From Methylobacterium platani (lineage in GTDB: Bacteria; Pseudomonadota; Alphaproteobacteria; Rhizobiales; Beijerinckiaceae), in contig NZ_LWHQ01000043.1 in assembly GCF_001653715.1 (NCBI RefSeq), positions 1 through 64,000 of the forward strand: a stretch of 64,000 nucleotides of DNA, read 5' to 3'. The translations under genes were made by a program, and so were the position numbers. The notes beneath the pieces are model-generated. The model was given only the letters and a program-made list of their open reading frames with translations. It had not been told where the DNA came from and searched no databases. Shown here piece after piece: positions 1 to 9,188 of the stretch (position 1 is the stretch's first letter; every line of letters begins with the position of its first letter).

Positions 1-73
1 CCAAAACTGAAAACGCTCTAGACGCACATTCAAGGCAGTTCGACCTGAGCGACGGAACCGACACCCTCCTGGT

Positions 74-105
74 CATCCCGGGGCCGCGCAGCGGAGCCCG
101 GGATG
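74..105. repeat. palindromic intergenic repeat (CATCCCGGG family)
   Basis: The inverted arms CATCCCGGG (74-82) and CCCGGGATG (97-105) flank a 14-base centre. The same arms recur at 56679-56712, and in decayed form at 51449-51482, so this is a dispersed REP-like unit. It lies in the 216 bases before the first gene, where I see nothing else except a short GCTCTAG-ending tail at 15-22 resembling the end of the repeat at 9644-9748. Confidence 0.6.
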
Positions 106-216
106 ATGCGAAGGACGTCGTTTTCGTCAGGACAGATCGAGCAGGCGATCAGCCACGACCTTCATCATCCCCACGAATCAGCTACCCTCCGCCGATCCCG
201 ACGCAGGGGAAGACCA

Positions 217-831
217 ATGGATCCCGTCACGCTGATCTCGTTCGCGGCCGCCTTCGTGGTCTTCGCCGCGAGTCCCGGGCCCGACAACATGACCATCGTC
301 GCCCGCACCCTGTCGCACGGGCCCGCGGCCGGCATCGCCTACGGGATCGGAATGGTGCTCGGCATCCTGACCTTCCTGGTCCTCGCCGCCGCCGGCCTCG
401 CGGTCGTGGCGCAGGAGATGGGCGCGGTGATGACGGTCCTGCGCTACGCGGGCGCCGCCTACCTGGTCTGGGCCGGGATCAGGCTCTGGACCGCGGAGCC
501 GGTACCGCCGGCGGAGCGGACCGGCGAAGCGCGGCCGGGTCTGGCGGCGAGCGTGCTCACCGGCCTCGCCCTCAACCTCGGCAACCCGAAGATGCCGCTG
601 TTCACCCTCGCCCTGCTGCCGAACGTCGTCGGCGCCGCCCTCGCCCCGGCGCAGGTCGGGATCCTGGCGGCGGTGATCCTCGCGGTCGAGGCCGTGGTGA
701 TCGGCGGCCACGTGCTCCTCGCCGGCCGGTTGCGCCGCGCCCTGCGCACCCGGACGGCCGTGCGCCGGGCAAACCGCGTCGCCGGCGGGGTGATGGTCGG
801 GTCGGGCGTCGCCGTGGTCGCTATGCGCTGA
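217..831 (+). CDS. LysE/RhtB-family amino acid exporter
   Basis: This 204-residue inner-membrane protein fits the LysE/RhtB exporter family, which pumps amino acids or derivatives out of the cell. The N-terminus (MDPVTLISFAAAFVVF) leads into the family signature ASPGPDN at about residues 17-24, followed by the alternating hydrophobic helices typical of the fold. The ATG at 217 is chosen because AGGGGA sits just upstream and the protein then has normal family length; the frame is open upstream to 103, but that extension is Arg/His rich and unlike a LysE N-terminus. It runs in the same direction as the WYL regulator at 908 with a 76-base gap. The substrate cannot be deduced. Confidence 0.85.
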   Translation: MDPVTLISFAAAFVVFAASPGPDNMTIVARTLSHGPAAGIAYGIGMVLGILTFLVLAAAGLAVVAQEMGAVMTVLRYAGAAYLVWAGIRLWTAEPVPPAERTGEARPGLAASVLTGLALNLGNPKMPLFTLALLPNVVGAALAPAQVGILAAVILAVEAVVIGGHVLLAGRLRRALRTRTAVRRANRVAGGVMVGSGVAVVAMR

Positions 832-907
832 GCGGCCGGGGGGCCTTCGGTTCCGGCCGCCCGTCTGCGACGGAACGGCGTCCGATCCGTCCCGAGCCCG
901 CCCGATC

Positions 908-1867
908 ATGTCCCGTGCCGAACGCCTGCTCGATCTGCTCCAGGTCCTGCGGCGCCATCGCAAGCCCGTCAGCGGCCGGCATCTCGCGCAGGAGACCGGC
1001 GTCAGCCTGCGTACCCTCTACCGGGACATCGCCAGCCTCCAGGCGCAGGGAGCGGCGATCGAGGGCGAGCCGGGCCTCGGCTACGTCCTGCGCCCGGGCT
1101 TCACCCTGCCGCCGCTGATGTTCCGCGAGGAGGAGATCGAGGCCCTCGTCCTCGGCATGCGCTGGGTGGCGGGGCGGACCGACGGCCCGCTGGCGGCAGC
1201 GGCCGGCGACGCCCTGGCGAAGATCGCCGCGGTGCTGCCGGCGGACCTGCGCGACCGGCTCGACGCCTCGACCCTGCTGGTCGGCCCCGCCGAGTCGCTG
1301 CCGGACGGGGTCGACATCGCGGCGCTGCGCGGCGCCATCCGGGCCCAGCACAAGGTGGCGATCCGCTACCGCGACGCCGCCGGAGCCGGGTCGGAGCGGG
1401 TGATCTGGCCGGTCGCCCTCGGCGTCTTCGAGCGGGTGCGGGTCGTCGTCGCCTGGTGCGAGGCGCGGGACGACTTCCGCCATTTCCGCACCGACCGCAT
1501 GGAGGCCCTGACCCTCACCGGGCAGCCTTATCCCCGCCCCCGCCACGCCCTCCTGCGGGACTGGCGGGCGGCGCAGGGAATCGCGTCGCGACGGCGTCCC
1601 GTCCGGGTCCCGATCGCTGCTGCCGGAATCTGTCAGTGGGCCGCCTTAAGCCCGGGGCGTCGCACCAGACGGGAATCCCGACCATGCTCCAGCCGACCTA
1701 CACCCTGCTCTACGTCGACGACCCCGAGGCGAGCGGCCGGTTCTACGCCGCCCTGCTCGGCCGCGCCCCGGTCGAGGCGGGCCCGACCTTCGTGCTGTTC
1801 GCCTTCGAGGGCGGTACGAGGCTCGGCCTGTGGTCCCGCCACGCCGCCGTGCCGGCCGCCGCCATGA
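908..1867 (+). CDS. YafY-type regulator: HTH_11 plus WYL domain, run-on C-terminus
   Basis: A DNA-binding HTH (about residues 5-60, with SGRHLAQETGVSLRTLYRDI as its core) is followed by a WYL ligand-sensing region (about 138-215, including VIWPVALG and FRHFRTDR). Proteins of this class usually regulate neighbouring metabolic or stress genes in response to a small ligand. Recognisable homology ends near residue 225 (base about 1583) at the family ending HALLRDWRAAQGI. The frame then stays open for about 95 residues of Arg/Ser/Pro-rich sequence that overlaps the VOC gene in another frame by 184 bases, so the natural stop seems to have been lost or shifted. A one-base shift after about 1583 would reach the TAA at 1647-1649. 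The regulator itself is convincing; the annotated end is doubtful. Confidence 0.8.
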   Translation: MSRAERLLDLLQVLRRHRKPVSGRHLAQETGVSLRTLYRDIASLQAQGAAIEGEPGLGYVLRPGFTLPPLMFREEEIEALVLGMRWVAGRTDGPLAAAAGDALAKIAAVLPADLRDRLDASTLLVGPAESLPDGVDIAALRGAIRAQHKVAIRYRDAAGAGSERVIWPVALGVFERVRVVVAWCEARDDFRHFRTDRMEALTLTGQPYPRPRHALLRDWRAAQGIASRRRPVRVPIAAAGICQWAALSPGRRTRRESRPCSSRPTPCSTSTTPRRAAGSTPPCSAAPRSRRARPSCCSPSRAVRGSACGPATPPCRPPP

Positions 1868-2049
1868 CCGGCGGCGGCACCGAGATCGCCTTCACGGTTC
1901 CGGACGACGCCACGCTCGAGGCCACGCATGCCGCCTGGGCGGCGCGCGGCCTGCCGATCCTGCAGGCACCGACCGCGATGGATTTCGGCCGCACCTTCGT
2001 CGCCCTCGATCCCGACGGACACCGGCTGCGGGTCTTCCGCCCGGGGTGA
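1684..2049 (+). CDS. VOC (glyoxalase/bleomycin-resistance) family protein
   Basis: This 121-residue single-module VOC protein starts with the beta strand MLQPTYTLLYVDDPEASGRF and ends with the strand FVALDPDGHRLRVFRPG, which is the usual small PhnB/glyoxalase-like layout. Such proteins bind a metal or a small ligand and act as lyases, dioxygenases or resistance proteins; the exact role here is unknown. The ATG at 1684 follows GGGAAT and gives the normal length; the frame is open back to 1456, but that part is the shadow of the upstream WYL regulator. The 5' half overlaps the run-on end of that regulator. Pairing of a WYL regulator with a VOC gene suggests, but does not prove, a common theme. 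Confidence 0.85.
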   Translation: MLQPTYTLLYVDDPEASGRFYAALLGRAPVEAGPTFVLFAFEGGTRLGLWSRHAAVPAAAMTGGGTEIAFTVPDDATLEATHAAWAARGLPILQAPTAMDFGRTFVALDPDGHRLRVFRPG

Positions 2050-2149
2050 CGGGCTGTCTTTTTCCGTCCGCTTCCGGTCCGGGCGCGGCCTTTCGGGTCC
2101 CGCGGCGGCGCCTATCCTGGCGCCGTCTCCACCCTTAAGGATGACCGCC

Positions 2150-2710
2150 ATGTCCGACACCGCCCTCCTGGTCATCGACGCGCAAGAATCCTTCCGCCAC
2201 CGTCCCTACTGGGACGAGGCGGACCTCGCCCGCTACCTCGGCCGCCAGCAGGCGCTGATCGACGGCGCCATGGCGCGAAACGTCCCCGTCGTGCAGGTCT
2301 TCCACGTCGAGGACGAGGGGGCGTTCTCCCTCGCCGCCGGCCGTGTCCGCACCCTGGAGCCCCTGCGCATCGTGCCCGACGCGGTGTTCCAGAAGCGCCG
2401 CCACAGCGCGCTCGTCGGCAGCGGGCTCGACGTCTGGCTGACCCGGACCGGCATCCGCCGGCTCATCGTCAGCGGCATCCGCACCGAGCAGTGCTGCGAG
2501 ACCACGACCCGCCATGCCTCCGACCTCGGCTACACCGTCGACTACGTGGCGGAGGCGACCATGACCTTCGCGATGACCGACGCCGCCGGCCGCCGCTGGA
2601 GCGCCGACGAGATCCGGGCCCGCACCGAGCTGGTGCTGGCCGGCCGCTTCGCCCGCATCGCCACCGTCGAGGAGGCGCTGGCGGGGCCCGGGGCCCGTCG
2701 CGCCGCGTGA
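2150..2710 (+). CDS. isochorismatase-like cysteine hydrolase
   Basis: The 186-residue protein has the isochorismatase/nicotinamidase fold. Visible catalytic residues are Asp10 in LLVIDAQESF, Lys82 in VFQKRRHSAL, and a Cys in RTEQCCETTTRHA (Cys115 by alignment with the family, with Cys116 next to it). The family hydrolyses isochorismate, nicotinamide, ureido or related amides; the substrate is not evident. The ATG at 2150 is preferred because AAGG precedes it by about 9 bases; the ATG at 2141 is too close to that site. The TGA stop overlaps the GTG start of the next gene, so the two are translationally coupled with the GlxA-type regulator. Confidence 0.88.
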   Translation: MSDTALLVIDAQESFRHRPYWDEADLARYLGRQQALIDGAMARNVPVVQVFHVEDEGAFSLAAGRVRTLEPLRIVPDAVFQKRRHSALVGSGLDVWLTRTGIRRLIVSGIRTEQCCETTTRHASDLGYTVDYVAEATMTFAMTDAAGRRWSADEIRARTELVLAGRFARIATVEEALAGPGARRAA

Positions 2711-3741
2711 GGACGACGACCGACATCGGGGGCGCCCCGCCGGTGGTCTCGCCGGTGGTCTTGCCGGTGGTCTTGCCGGTCGTCGTGGTATGCCCGCCGC
2801 GCACCCTGCTCCTCGACGTGGCCGGGCCCGTCGAGGTCCTGCGCAAGGCTAACCTGCTCCAGGACCGGGTGCGGTTCCACGTCGTCCATGCCGGCCCGTG
2901 CCCGGAGGTCGCGAGCTCGACCGGGCTCGGGCTCGCCGGGCTCGTGCCGCTGCCCGAGCCGCTGCCGGACGGCGCGACGATCCTGCTCGCCGGCGCGGCG
3001 GAGCTGGTGCTCGGCGATCCCGCGCCCCCGGGCGAGGCGGAGCGGGCGGCCGAGGCGGCGATCGTCGCCTGGCTGCGGGCGCAGGTCGGGCCGGGCCACC
3101 GCCTGGTCTCGATCTGCTCCGGCGCGCTGCTTGCCGCGCGGGCCGGGCTCCTCGACGGGCATGCCTGCACCACCCACCATGCGGCCTGCGCCGAGCTGGC
3201 GGCCTTGGCGCCCGCGGCACGGGTGCTGGAGGACCGGCTGTTCGTCGAGGACGGCGAGCGCCTGACGAGCGCGGGCATCACCGCCGGCATCGACCTGATG
3301 CTCCACCTCGTGGCCCGCCTCGTCGATCCGGCCTGCGCCGCGGCGGTGGCGCGCTACCTCGTCGTCTACCTGCGCCGGGCGGGCCACGACCCGCAACTCT
3401 CGCCCTGGCTCGAGGGGCGCAACCACCTGCACCCGGCGATCCACCGGGTGCAGGACGCGGTGAGCGCCGATCCCGCCCGGGCCTGGAGCCTGGAGATCCT
3501 GGCGGACATCGCCGCGACGAGCCCGCGCCACCTCTCGCGGCTGTTCAACCGCCATGCCGGGATGAGCCTGCCGGCCTACGTCAACGCCTTGCGGGTGGCG
3601 CTCGCCCGCGATCTCCTGGCCCGGACCCGCCTCGACATGGAGAGCGTGGCCGAGCGGGCGGGCTTCGCCTCGCCGCGCCAGCTGCGCCGGGCCTGGGGCC
3701 GACTCCACGACGGACCGCCGAGCGCGGTCCGGGCCGGATGA
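2707..3741 (+). CDS. GlxA-type AraC regulator with DJ-1/PfpI-like domain
   Basis: The N-terminal class-I amidotransferase-like domain (about residues 20-190) contains LLLDVAGPVEVLRKANLL and the nucleophile-elbow-like ICSGALLAARAGLLDG. The C-terminal AraC double HTH (about 230-340) contains WSLEILADIAATSPRHLSR and MESVAERAGFASPRQLRRAW. Proteins of this architecture are transcription activators that sense a metabolite. The GTG at 2707 overlaps the stop of the isochorismatase gene, giving 344 residues and suggesting an operon in which the regulator controls the hydrolase. The N-terminus carries an imperfect 12-bp tandem repeat (2739-2786) encoding PVVS/PVVL units, which replaces the short strand seen in relatives. 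Confidence 0.85.
   Translation: MRTTTDIGGAPPVVSPVVLPVVLPVVVVCPPRTLLLDVAGPVEVLRKANLLQDRVRFHVVHAGPCPEVASSTGLGLAGLVPLPEPLPDGATILLAGAAELVLGDPAPPGEAERAAEAAIVAWLRAQVGPGHRLVSICSGALLAARAGLLDGHACTTHHAACAELAALAPAARVLEDRLFVEDGERLTSAGITAGIDLMLHLVARLVDPACAAAVARYLVVYLRRAGHDPQLSPWLEGRNHLHPAIHRVQDAVSADPARAWSLEILADIAATSPRHLSRLFNRHAGMSLPAYVNALRVALARDLLARTRLDMESVAERAGFASPRQLRRAWGRLHDGPPSAVRAG
2739..2786 (+). repeat. 12-bp tandem repeat, four units, inside the AraC gene
   Basis: Units GCCGGTGGTCTC, GCCGGTGGTCTT, GCCGGTGGTCTT and GCCGGTCGTCGT follow each other without a gap. The unit length is a multiple of three, so copy-number change would alter protein length without shifting the frame. Confidence 0.85.
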
Positions 3742-3809
3742 TACCGTTTTCGGACGATTCCTTCCGGGAACGGTATCGCAAGCCCGCGCGGTGGAGCCGG
3801 AGGCTCCAC
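3740..3809. repeat. two intergenic hairpins
   Basis: Arms GATACCGTT (3740-3748) and AACGGTATC (3769-3777) form a perfect 9-bp inverted repeat. It is followed by GTGGAGCC-GGA-GGCTCCAC (3791-3809), with perfect 8-bp arms. A smaller TTCGCG-CAT-CGCGAA palindrome lies just beyond. There is no T-run, so these are not canonical terminators. They sit between the convergent AraC and TerB genes and look like decayed interspersed repeats. Confidence 0.6.
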
Positions 3810-3870
3810 ACGCCCGAGCGAAGCCGGTTTCGCGCATCGCGAAGCGATCGGCCGGAAACCATATGACGGA

Positions 3871-4305
3871 TCAGGCGAGCAGCGCGTCCCGGTCGAGCCC
3901 GAGCGCCGTCGCCACCTCGGTCAGGGCCCGGTGCTCGGAGGGGCTGATGCCCTCGAAATCGGCGACGTCGGCGGCGATCAGGAAGACGCTCTGGCGCTGC
4001 TCGGCCGGGCGGTCGGCGACGGCCTCCATGAAGTGGATGTTCTGCATCCGTCCGGCCCGGGTGCGGGCGCGGCCGATCCCGTCGTAGAGTTCCTCCTCCA
4101 GCATCAGGCTGTCGTAGCCCTTCTCGAGGATGGGGTCGGCGAGCATGCCTTTGAGCGCCGCCTCGAACTCCGCCCCGGCGACCTCGCCGTCGGCCACGAT
4201 CACGTTGGCGCAGGCCGACACCGCCGCCCGCATCAGCGCGGCGTCGCCCGCATAGGCGGTCACCGTCTGCTTGAACCGGCCGAAGGCCGCCTGGACGATG
4301 CTCAT
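3871..4305 (-). CDS. TerB-family protein
   Basis: This 144-residue all-helical protein matches the TerB/tellurite-resistance fold: the central segment CANVIVADGEVAGAEFEAAL carries the Asp-Gly-Glu metal-binding-like motif, and a second acidic motif DFEGISPSEH lies near the C-terminus. TerB proteins are cytoplasmic and belong to stress or phage-response systems, but the function of stand-alone alphaproteobacterial copies is unknown. The ATG is preceded by GAGGGAGA on the minus strand. No other ter genes are nearby, so a role in tellurite resistance should not be assumed. Confidence 0.82.
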   Translation of the reverse strand: MSIVQAAFGRFKQTVTAYAGDAALMRAAVSACANVIVADGEVAGAEFEAALKGMLADPILEKGYDSLMLEEELYDGIGRARTRAGRMQNIHFMEAVADRPAEQRQSVFLIAADVADFEGISPSEHRALTEVATALGLDRDALLA

Positions 4306-4435
4306 GGGTCTCCCTCGGGCACGAATCGATCGGGCCTGCTTATCAAGAGCGAGGGAGGGAGCAAATCGGCAGGCTGCCGCAATGCAGCACCGGCGCCGGC
4401 CGCGGTTTCCCGCGCAGCCGCGCGTGGTGGCCGCG

Positions 4436-5245
4436 TCACAGTTCCTGCCGGACCTGTGCGTGCGCCAGGAGCGCGAACAGGCCGGTGCCGCCGATCACGT
4501 TGCCGGCGAGCGCCGGCAGGATCATGCCGCCCAGCACCTGTCCGGGCCCGGCCTCGCCGGCCCAGAGCAGCAGGAAGGCCTCGGCCGCGCCCGCCACCAC
4601 GTGGGTGAAGTCGCCGAGGACGATCGCGAAGGTGAGGGTGAAGACGATCCAGAACTCGCCCCCGCTCGATGCCGCCCGCAGCCACGCCACGGTGGCGATG
4701 AGGAAGCCGGCCGGGATGCCCTGGAGCAGGAATTCCGACGGCTCCTTGTGCATCAGGCTCTCGCGCGACACCGCCAGCATCGCGTCGAGGAGCCCCGGGG
4801 CGACGAGGTGGCCGTGGACGGTGAGCCCCGCCGCGGCGGCGGTGCCGATCAGGTTGCCGAGGAGCACGATGCCCCAGAGCCGGGCGGTGCGCGCCAGGGC
4901 CCGCCCGCTCGGCCGGGTGGCCAGCGGCAGCACGGTCACGATGGTCTGCTCGGTGAAGAGCTGCAGCCGCCCGAGGATCACGATCAGGAAGCCGAGGGGG
5001 TAGCCGAGCTGCGAGACCAGGGTCCGGGCCGCCATCCCCTCCGGCAGCTTGCGGTGCAGCGCGCCCACGGCGATCACCGAGGCCATGATGGCGATGCCCG
5101 CCGCCACGCTCGACCAGAACAGCGAGCCGGCGGGGCGGGACAGCTCCTCCTCGCCCTGCCGGCGCACCGCCTCGTGGACGATCGCGGCGCGCGGCGCCGA
5201 GCGGTCCTCGATCTCGCCGCGCTCGGCCTCGTCCCGGTTCGCCAT
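4436..5245 (-). CDS. formate/nitrite transporter (FocA/NirC family)
   Basis: The 269-residue membrane protein has a cytoplasmic acidic/basic N-terminus (residues 1-40), then six hydrophobic segments of the FNT fold, including LGYPLGFLIVILGRLQLFTE and the conserved NLIGTAAAAG and GNVIGGTGLF helices. FNT channels pass formate, nitrite or hydrosulfide; the long charged N-terminus resembles the YfdC-like subgroup of uncertain substrate. Start chosen at 5245 (MANRDEAERGE); the open frame further upstream overlaps the divergent oxidase gene and is low complexity. It is divergent from the FMN-dependent dehydrogenase, with 133 bases between the two starts. Confidence 0.85.
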   Translation of the reverse strand: MANRDEAERGEIEDRSAPRAAIVHEAVRRQGEEELSRPAGSLFWSSVAAGIAIMASVIAVGALHRKLPEGMAARTLVSQLGYPLGFLIVILGRLQLFTEQTIVTVLPLATRPSGRALARTARLWGIVLLGNLIGTAAAAGLTVHGHLVAPGLLDAMLAVSRESLMHKEPSEFLLQGIPAGFLIATVAWLRAASSGGEFWIVFTLTFAIVLGDFTHVVAGAAEAFLLLWAGEAGPGQVLGGMILPALAGNVIGGTGLFALLAHAQVRQEL

Positions 5246-5378
5246 GAGTGCCGCCGCCGCGCCGCCCGCGAGGGGCCTGGAGCGGGTTCGACGCGCGCCA
5301 TCTGCCGCCGTTCCATCGGGCGTGGGCCTCGTGGTACCCGTCATGCGACCGGACGCGAGAACCGGGAGGGAGGCCGAA

Positions 5379-6641
<1,263 letters not shown>

Positions 6642-6726
6642 GGGCCGGTACCCCTCCACCCGCTGTCCCTCCCGACCTCGTCGGCGAGATTGAGTTGATG
6701 ACGCCGAGGAAACGCGAACGGCGCTT

Positions 6727-7809
6727 CTACCGCCCCTCCCCCGCCACGAAGGCCAGCGTCCTGCGATGCGCCTCCTCGTCGGTGAACTGCTCCGGCGGCG
6801 ATTTCATCAGCCAGCTCGACGGGCCGACCAGCGCCCCGCCGATCCCGCGCTCGCGGGCGAGCGCCGCGCAGCGCACCGCGTCGATGACGATGCCGGCGGA
6901 GTTCGGCGAATCCCACACCTCGAGCTTGAGTTCGAGGTTCAGCGGCACTCCGCCGAAGGCGGTACCCTCCAGGCGGATATGCGCCCATTTCCGGTCGCTC
7001 AGCCACGGCACGTAGTCGCTCGGGCCGACATGGATGTCGTCCGCCGGCAGGGCGGTCTCGAGCTGGCTCTGCACCGATTGCGTCTTCGAGATCTTCTTCG
7101 ATTCGAGCCGCTCGCGCTCCAGCATGTTGCGGAAATCGGCGTTGCCGCCGAAATTGAGCTGGTAGGTCCGTTCCAGCTTGACGCCGCGCTCGCGGAACAG
7201 GTGCGCCAGCGCCCGGTGCACGATGGTGGCGCCGACCTGGCTCTTGATGTCGTCCCCGATCAGCGGCAGCCCGGCCTGCGCGAAGCGCCGGCACCACTCG
7301 GGATGCGAGGCGATGAAGACCGGGATGCAGTTGACGAAGGCGCAGCCCGCCGCCAGCGCGGCCTCCGCGTAGAACTCGGTGGCCGCTTGCGAGCCGACGG
7401 GCAGGTAGGAGACCAGGATCTCGGCGCCCGCGCGGCGCAAGGATGCCGCGACGTCCACCGGCCGGGCCGGTGATTCCGGCACGATCGCCTCGAGGTAGCG
7501 GCCGAGCCCGTCGAGGGTCGGGCCGCGCTCCACCGTGACCCCGGCCGGCGCCACCTCGGCGAAGCGCGCGGTGTTGTTCGGGACTGCCAGGATCGCCTCC
7601 GCGAGGTCGCGTCCGACCTTGTCCCGCGCGACGTCGAAGGCCGCCACCACCGCCACGTCCGCCACCCGGTAGCCGCCGAGATCGGGGCTCATCAGGCCCG
7701 GCACCGTCCCGCCGGGGCCGGCCTCGCGGTAGAAGGTCAGGCCCTGCACGAAGGAGGAGGCGCAGTTGCCGACGCCCGCGATCGCGACCCGCACGCTCTT
7801 CTGGCCCAC
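6727..7809 (-). CDS. inositol-3-phosphate synthase (myo-inositol-1-phosphate synthase)
   Basis: The 360-residue enzyme converts glucose-6-phosphate to 1L-myo-inositol-3-phosphate using NAD. The Rossmann motif GVGNCASSFVQG is at residues 11-22, and the catalytic-domain motifs GDDIKSQVGATIVHR, NFGGNADFRNM, SKKISKTQSVQ and WDSPNSAGIVIDAVR are all present, so the enzyme looks active. Length and motifs match the short actinobacterial/archaeal type rather than the long eukaryotic one. It starts with GTG preceded by GAGGGAG. Its product could feed inositol lipids, osmolytes or catabolic intermediates; no partner gene adjoins it. It is divergent from the MaoC gene. Confidence 0.9.
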   Translation of the reverse strand: MGQKSVRVAIAGVGNCASSFVQGLTFYREAGPGGTVPGLMSPDLGGYRVADVAVVAAFDVARDKVGRDLAEAILAVPNNTARFAEVAPAGVTVERGPTLDGLGRYLEAIVPESPARPVDVAASLRRAGAEILVSYLPVGSQAATEFYAEAALAAGCAFVNCIPVFIASHPEWCRRFAQAGLPLIGDDIKSQVGATIVHRALAHLFRERGVKLERTYQLNFGGNADFRNMLERERLESKKISKTQSVQSQLETALPADDIHVGPSDYVPWLSDRKWAHIRLEGTAFGGVPLNLELKLEVWDSPNSAGIVIDAVRCAALARERGIGGALVGPSSWLMKSPPEQFTDEEAHRRTLAFVAGEGR

Positions 7810-7953
7810 CGCCGGTACTCCCTCAGACCGAGACTCACCGAATCTAGGTAGAACACTTGGGTGGAGTATCTACGGGCAGGGCGGCCATCGCCGATCGCGC
7901 GTGGCCGCGGGCATTGTCCGGCCCTATGGTGCAGGGGCATGGGAGGAGACCGC

Positions 7954-8412
7954 ATGGAGATCTTCGACGGGCCGGAGGCCCTGAAGGCGGCAATCGGGCA
8001 GGAGATCGGGGTCGGCGAGTGGATCACCGTCGACCAGGCGATGATCGACCGCTTCGCCGAGGCGACGGACGACCACCAGTGGATCCACGTCGACCCGGAG
8101 CGGGCCGCGCGCGACTCGCCCTACGGCGCGACGGTGGCGCACGGCTACCTCACCCTGTCGCTGGTGCCGCGCTTCATCGCCGGGGTGCGGCGCCTGGACG
8201 GCCTGCGGCTCAGCCTGAATTACGGCCTCGACCGGGTGCGCTTCCCCGCCCCCGTGGTGGTGAATTCCCGCCTGCGCGGCCGGGTCCGGGTGGCCGCCGC
8301 CCTCGACGTGCCGCCGCGGGGCCTGCGCACCACCTACGGGGTGACGGTGGAGATCGAGGGCGCCGAGAAGCCGGCCTGCCTCGCCGACGCGGTGGTGCTG
8401 CATCATTGGTGA
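7954..8412 (+). CDS. MaoC-family (R)-enoyl-CoA hydratase/dehydratase
   Basis: This 152-residue hot-dog-fold protein contains the hydratase-2 motif region FAEATDDHQWIHVDPERAARDSPYG, with catalytic Asp and His, followed by VAHGYLTLSLVP. The family hydrates trans-2-enoyl-CoA to (R)-3-hydroxyacyl-CoA in fatty-acid or PHA metabolism. The ATG at 7954 has GGAGGA 6 bases upstream and gives the normal family length; earlier in-frame ATGs are less well placed. The DUF4345 gene follows in the same direction after about 50 bases. Confidence 0.88.
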   Translation: MEIFDGPEALKAAIGQEIGVGEWITVDQAMIDRFAEATDDHQWIHVDPERAARDSPYGATVAHGYLTLSLVPRFIAGVRRLDGLRLSLNYGLDRVRFPAPVVVNSRLRGRVRVAAALDVPPRGLRTTYGVTVEIEGAEKPACLADAVVLHHW

Positions 8413-8464
8413 ACCCGGCAGCCCCTGGGGGATTGTCGGGGGACGAGGCAGCGAGGCCGTGAGG

Positions 8465-8872
8465 ATGACTGACGAGGCGGAGCGGCGGGCGCTGCAGCGG
8501 GTGGTGGCCGTGGCGGGGATCGTGCCGGTGGCGGGCGGGCTCTACGGCGTGCTGTTCGGCCAGGCCGGGATCGGCGGCGGCGCCTTCGACGTCTCGACCG
8601 ACAGCCATTTCCGCTACCTGTCGGGCCTGCTGCTCGGGATCGGCCTTCTGTTCTGGTCGACGATTCCCGGGATCGAGACCAAGACGTCGCTGTTCCGCTT
8701 CCTGACGATGATCGTCGTGCTGGGCGGTCTCGCCCGGCTCCTCGGCCTGTGGCTGACCGGGGTGCCGTCGCTCGTCATGCTGGCGGCGCTCGGCATGGAG
8801 CTGGTGGTCACGCCGCTGCTCTGCCTGTGGCAGATCCGGGTGGCGAACCGGGCGGGGGCGGCGGTGCTGTAA
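8465..8872 (+). CDS. DUF4345 membrane protein
   Basis: A 135-residue protein with four predicted membrane helices and the family core VSTDSHFRYLSGLLLGIGLLFW. The function of DUF4345 is unknown. The ATG at 8465 is preferred to the GTG at 8459 because GAGG (8453-8456) is then at a workable distance. It follows the MaoC gene closely and may share its transcript. Confidence 0.75.
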   Translation: MTDEAERRALQRVVAVAGIVPVAGGLYGVLFGQAGIGGGAFDVSTDSHFRYLSGLLLGIGLLFWSTIPGIETKTSLFRFLTMIVVLGGLARLLGLWLTGVPSLVMLAALGMELVVTPLLCLWQIRVANRAGAAVL

Positions 8873-8955
8873 GGCGCGGTGGAGGCCGCGCCTCAACCCT
8901 CCCACCTGCGCGGGGCTGTTCGGGGAAAAATCCCTTCTAAAATTATGCGCGGGAT

Positions 8956-9118
8956 CCCCTCTCCCGTGTGGGAGAGGGGTAGGGGCGATCGAAGATCGCG
9001 CGAGGGTGCTACGGTCCCGAGTCGAACTCCGAACGTCCCGCTGCCAGCACGACGGTCAGAGCTTTACACGGATGCGTGTCACCCTCACCCCCGGCCCCTC
9101 TCCCACACGGGAGAGGGG
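8956..9118. repeat. palindromic intergenic element, complete copy
   Basis: Both ends are the same hairpin: CCCCTCTCCC-GTGT-GGGAGAGGGG at 8956-8979 and CCCCTCTCCC-ACAC-GGGAGAGGGG at 9095-9118, so the whole 163-base unit is an imperfect palindrome. A conserved core at about 9020-9060 (CGAAC.CCGAACGTC..GCTGCCAGCACG) recurs at 44821-44852. The element fills most of the 316-base gap between DUF4345 and DUF2147; I see no gene or clear promoter in that gap. It has no coding capacity and resembles a MITE or REP-type element. Confidence 0.85.
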
Positions 9119-9188
9119 AGGCGCGCCACAACTTTCCCCGGACGGCCCTGCCGCGAAGAGGGGGAGGGCTCAAGGGCGCAGCGCTTCG

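Noticed and set aside
2739..2786. CRISPR-like direct repeats
   Set aside because: Units are 12 bp, contiguous, and in frame within a gene; no spacers. No CRISPR array was found elsewhere in the window either.
3740..3809. Terminator pair between the AraC and TerB genes
   Set aside because: Two good hairpins but no T-run; they look like interspersed repeats instead.
3871..4305. Tellurite-resistance operon
   Set aside because: Only a stand-alone TerB-type gene is present; no terA, terC, terD, terE or terZ.
8956..9118. Insertion sequence
   Set aside because: No transposase frame lies inside any of the palindromic elements; they are too short and non-coding.
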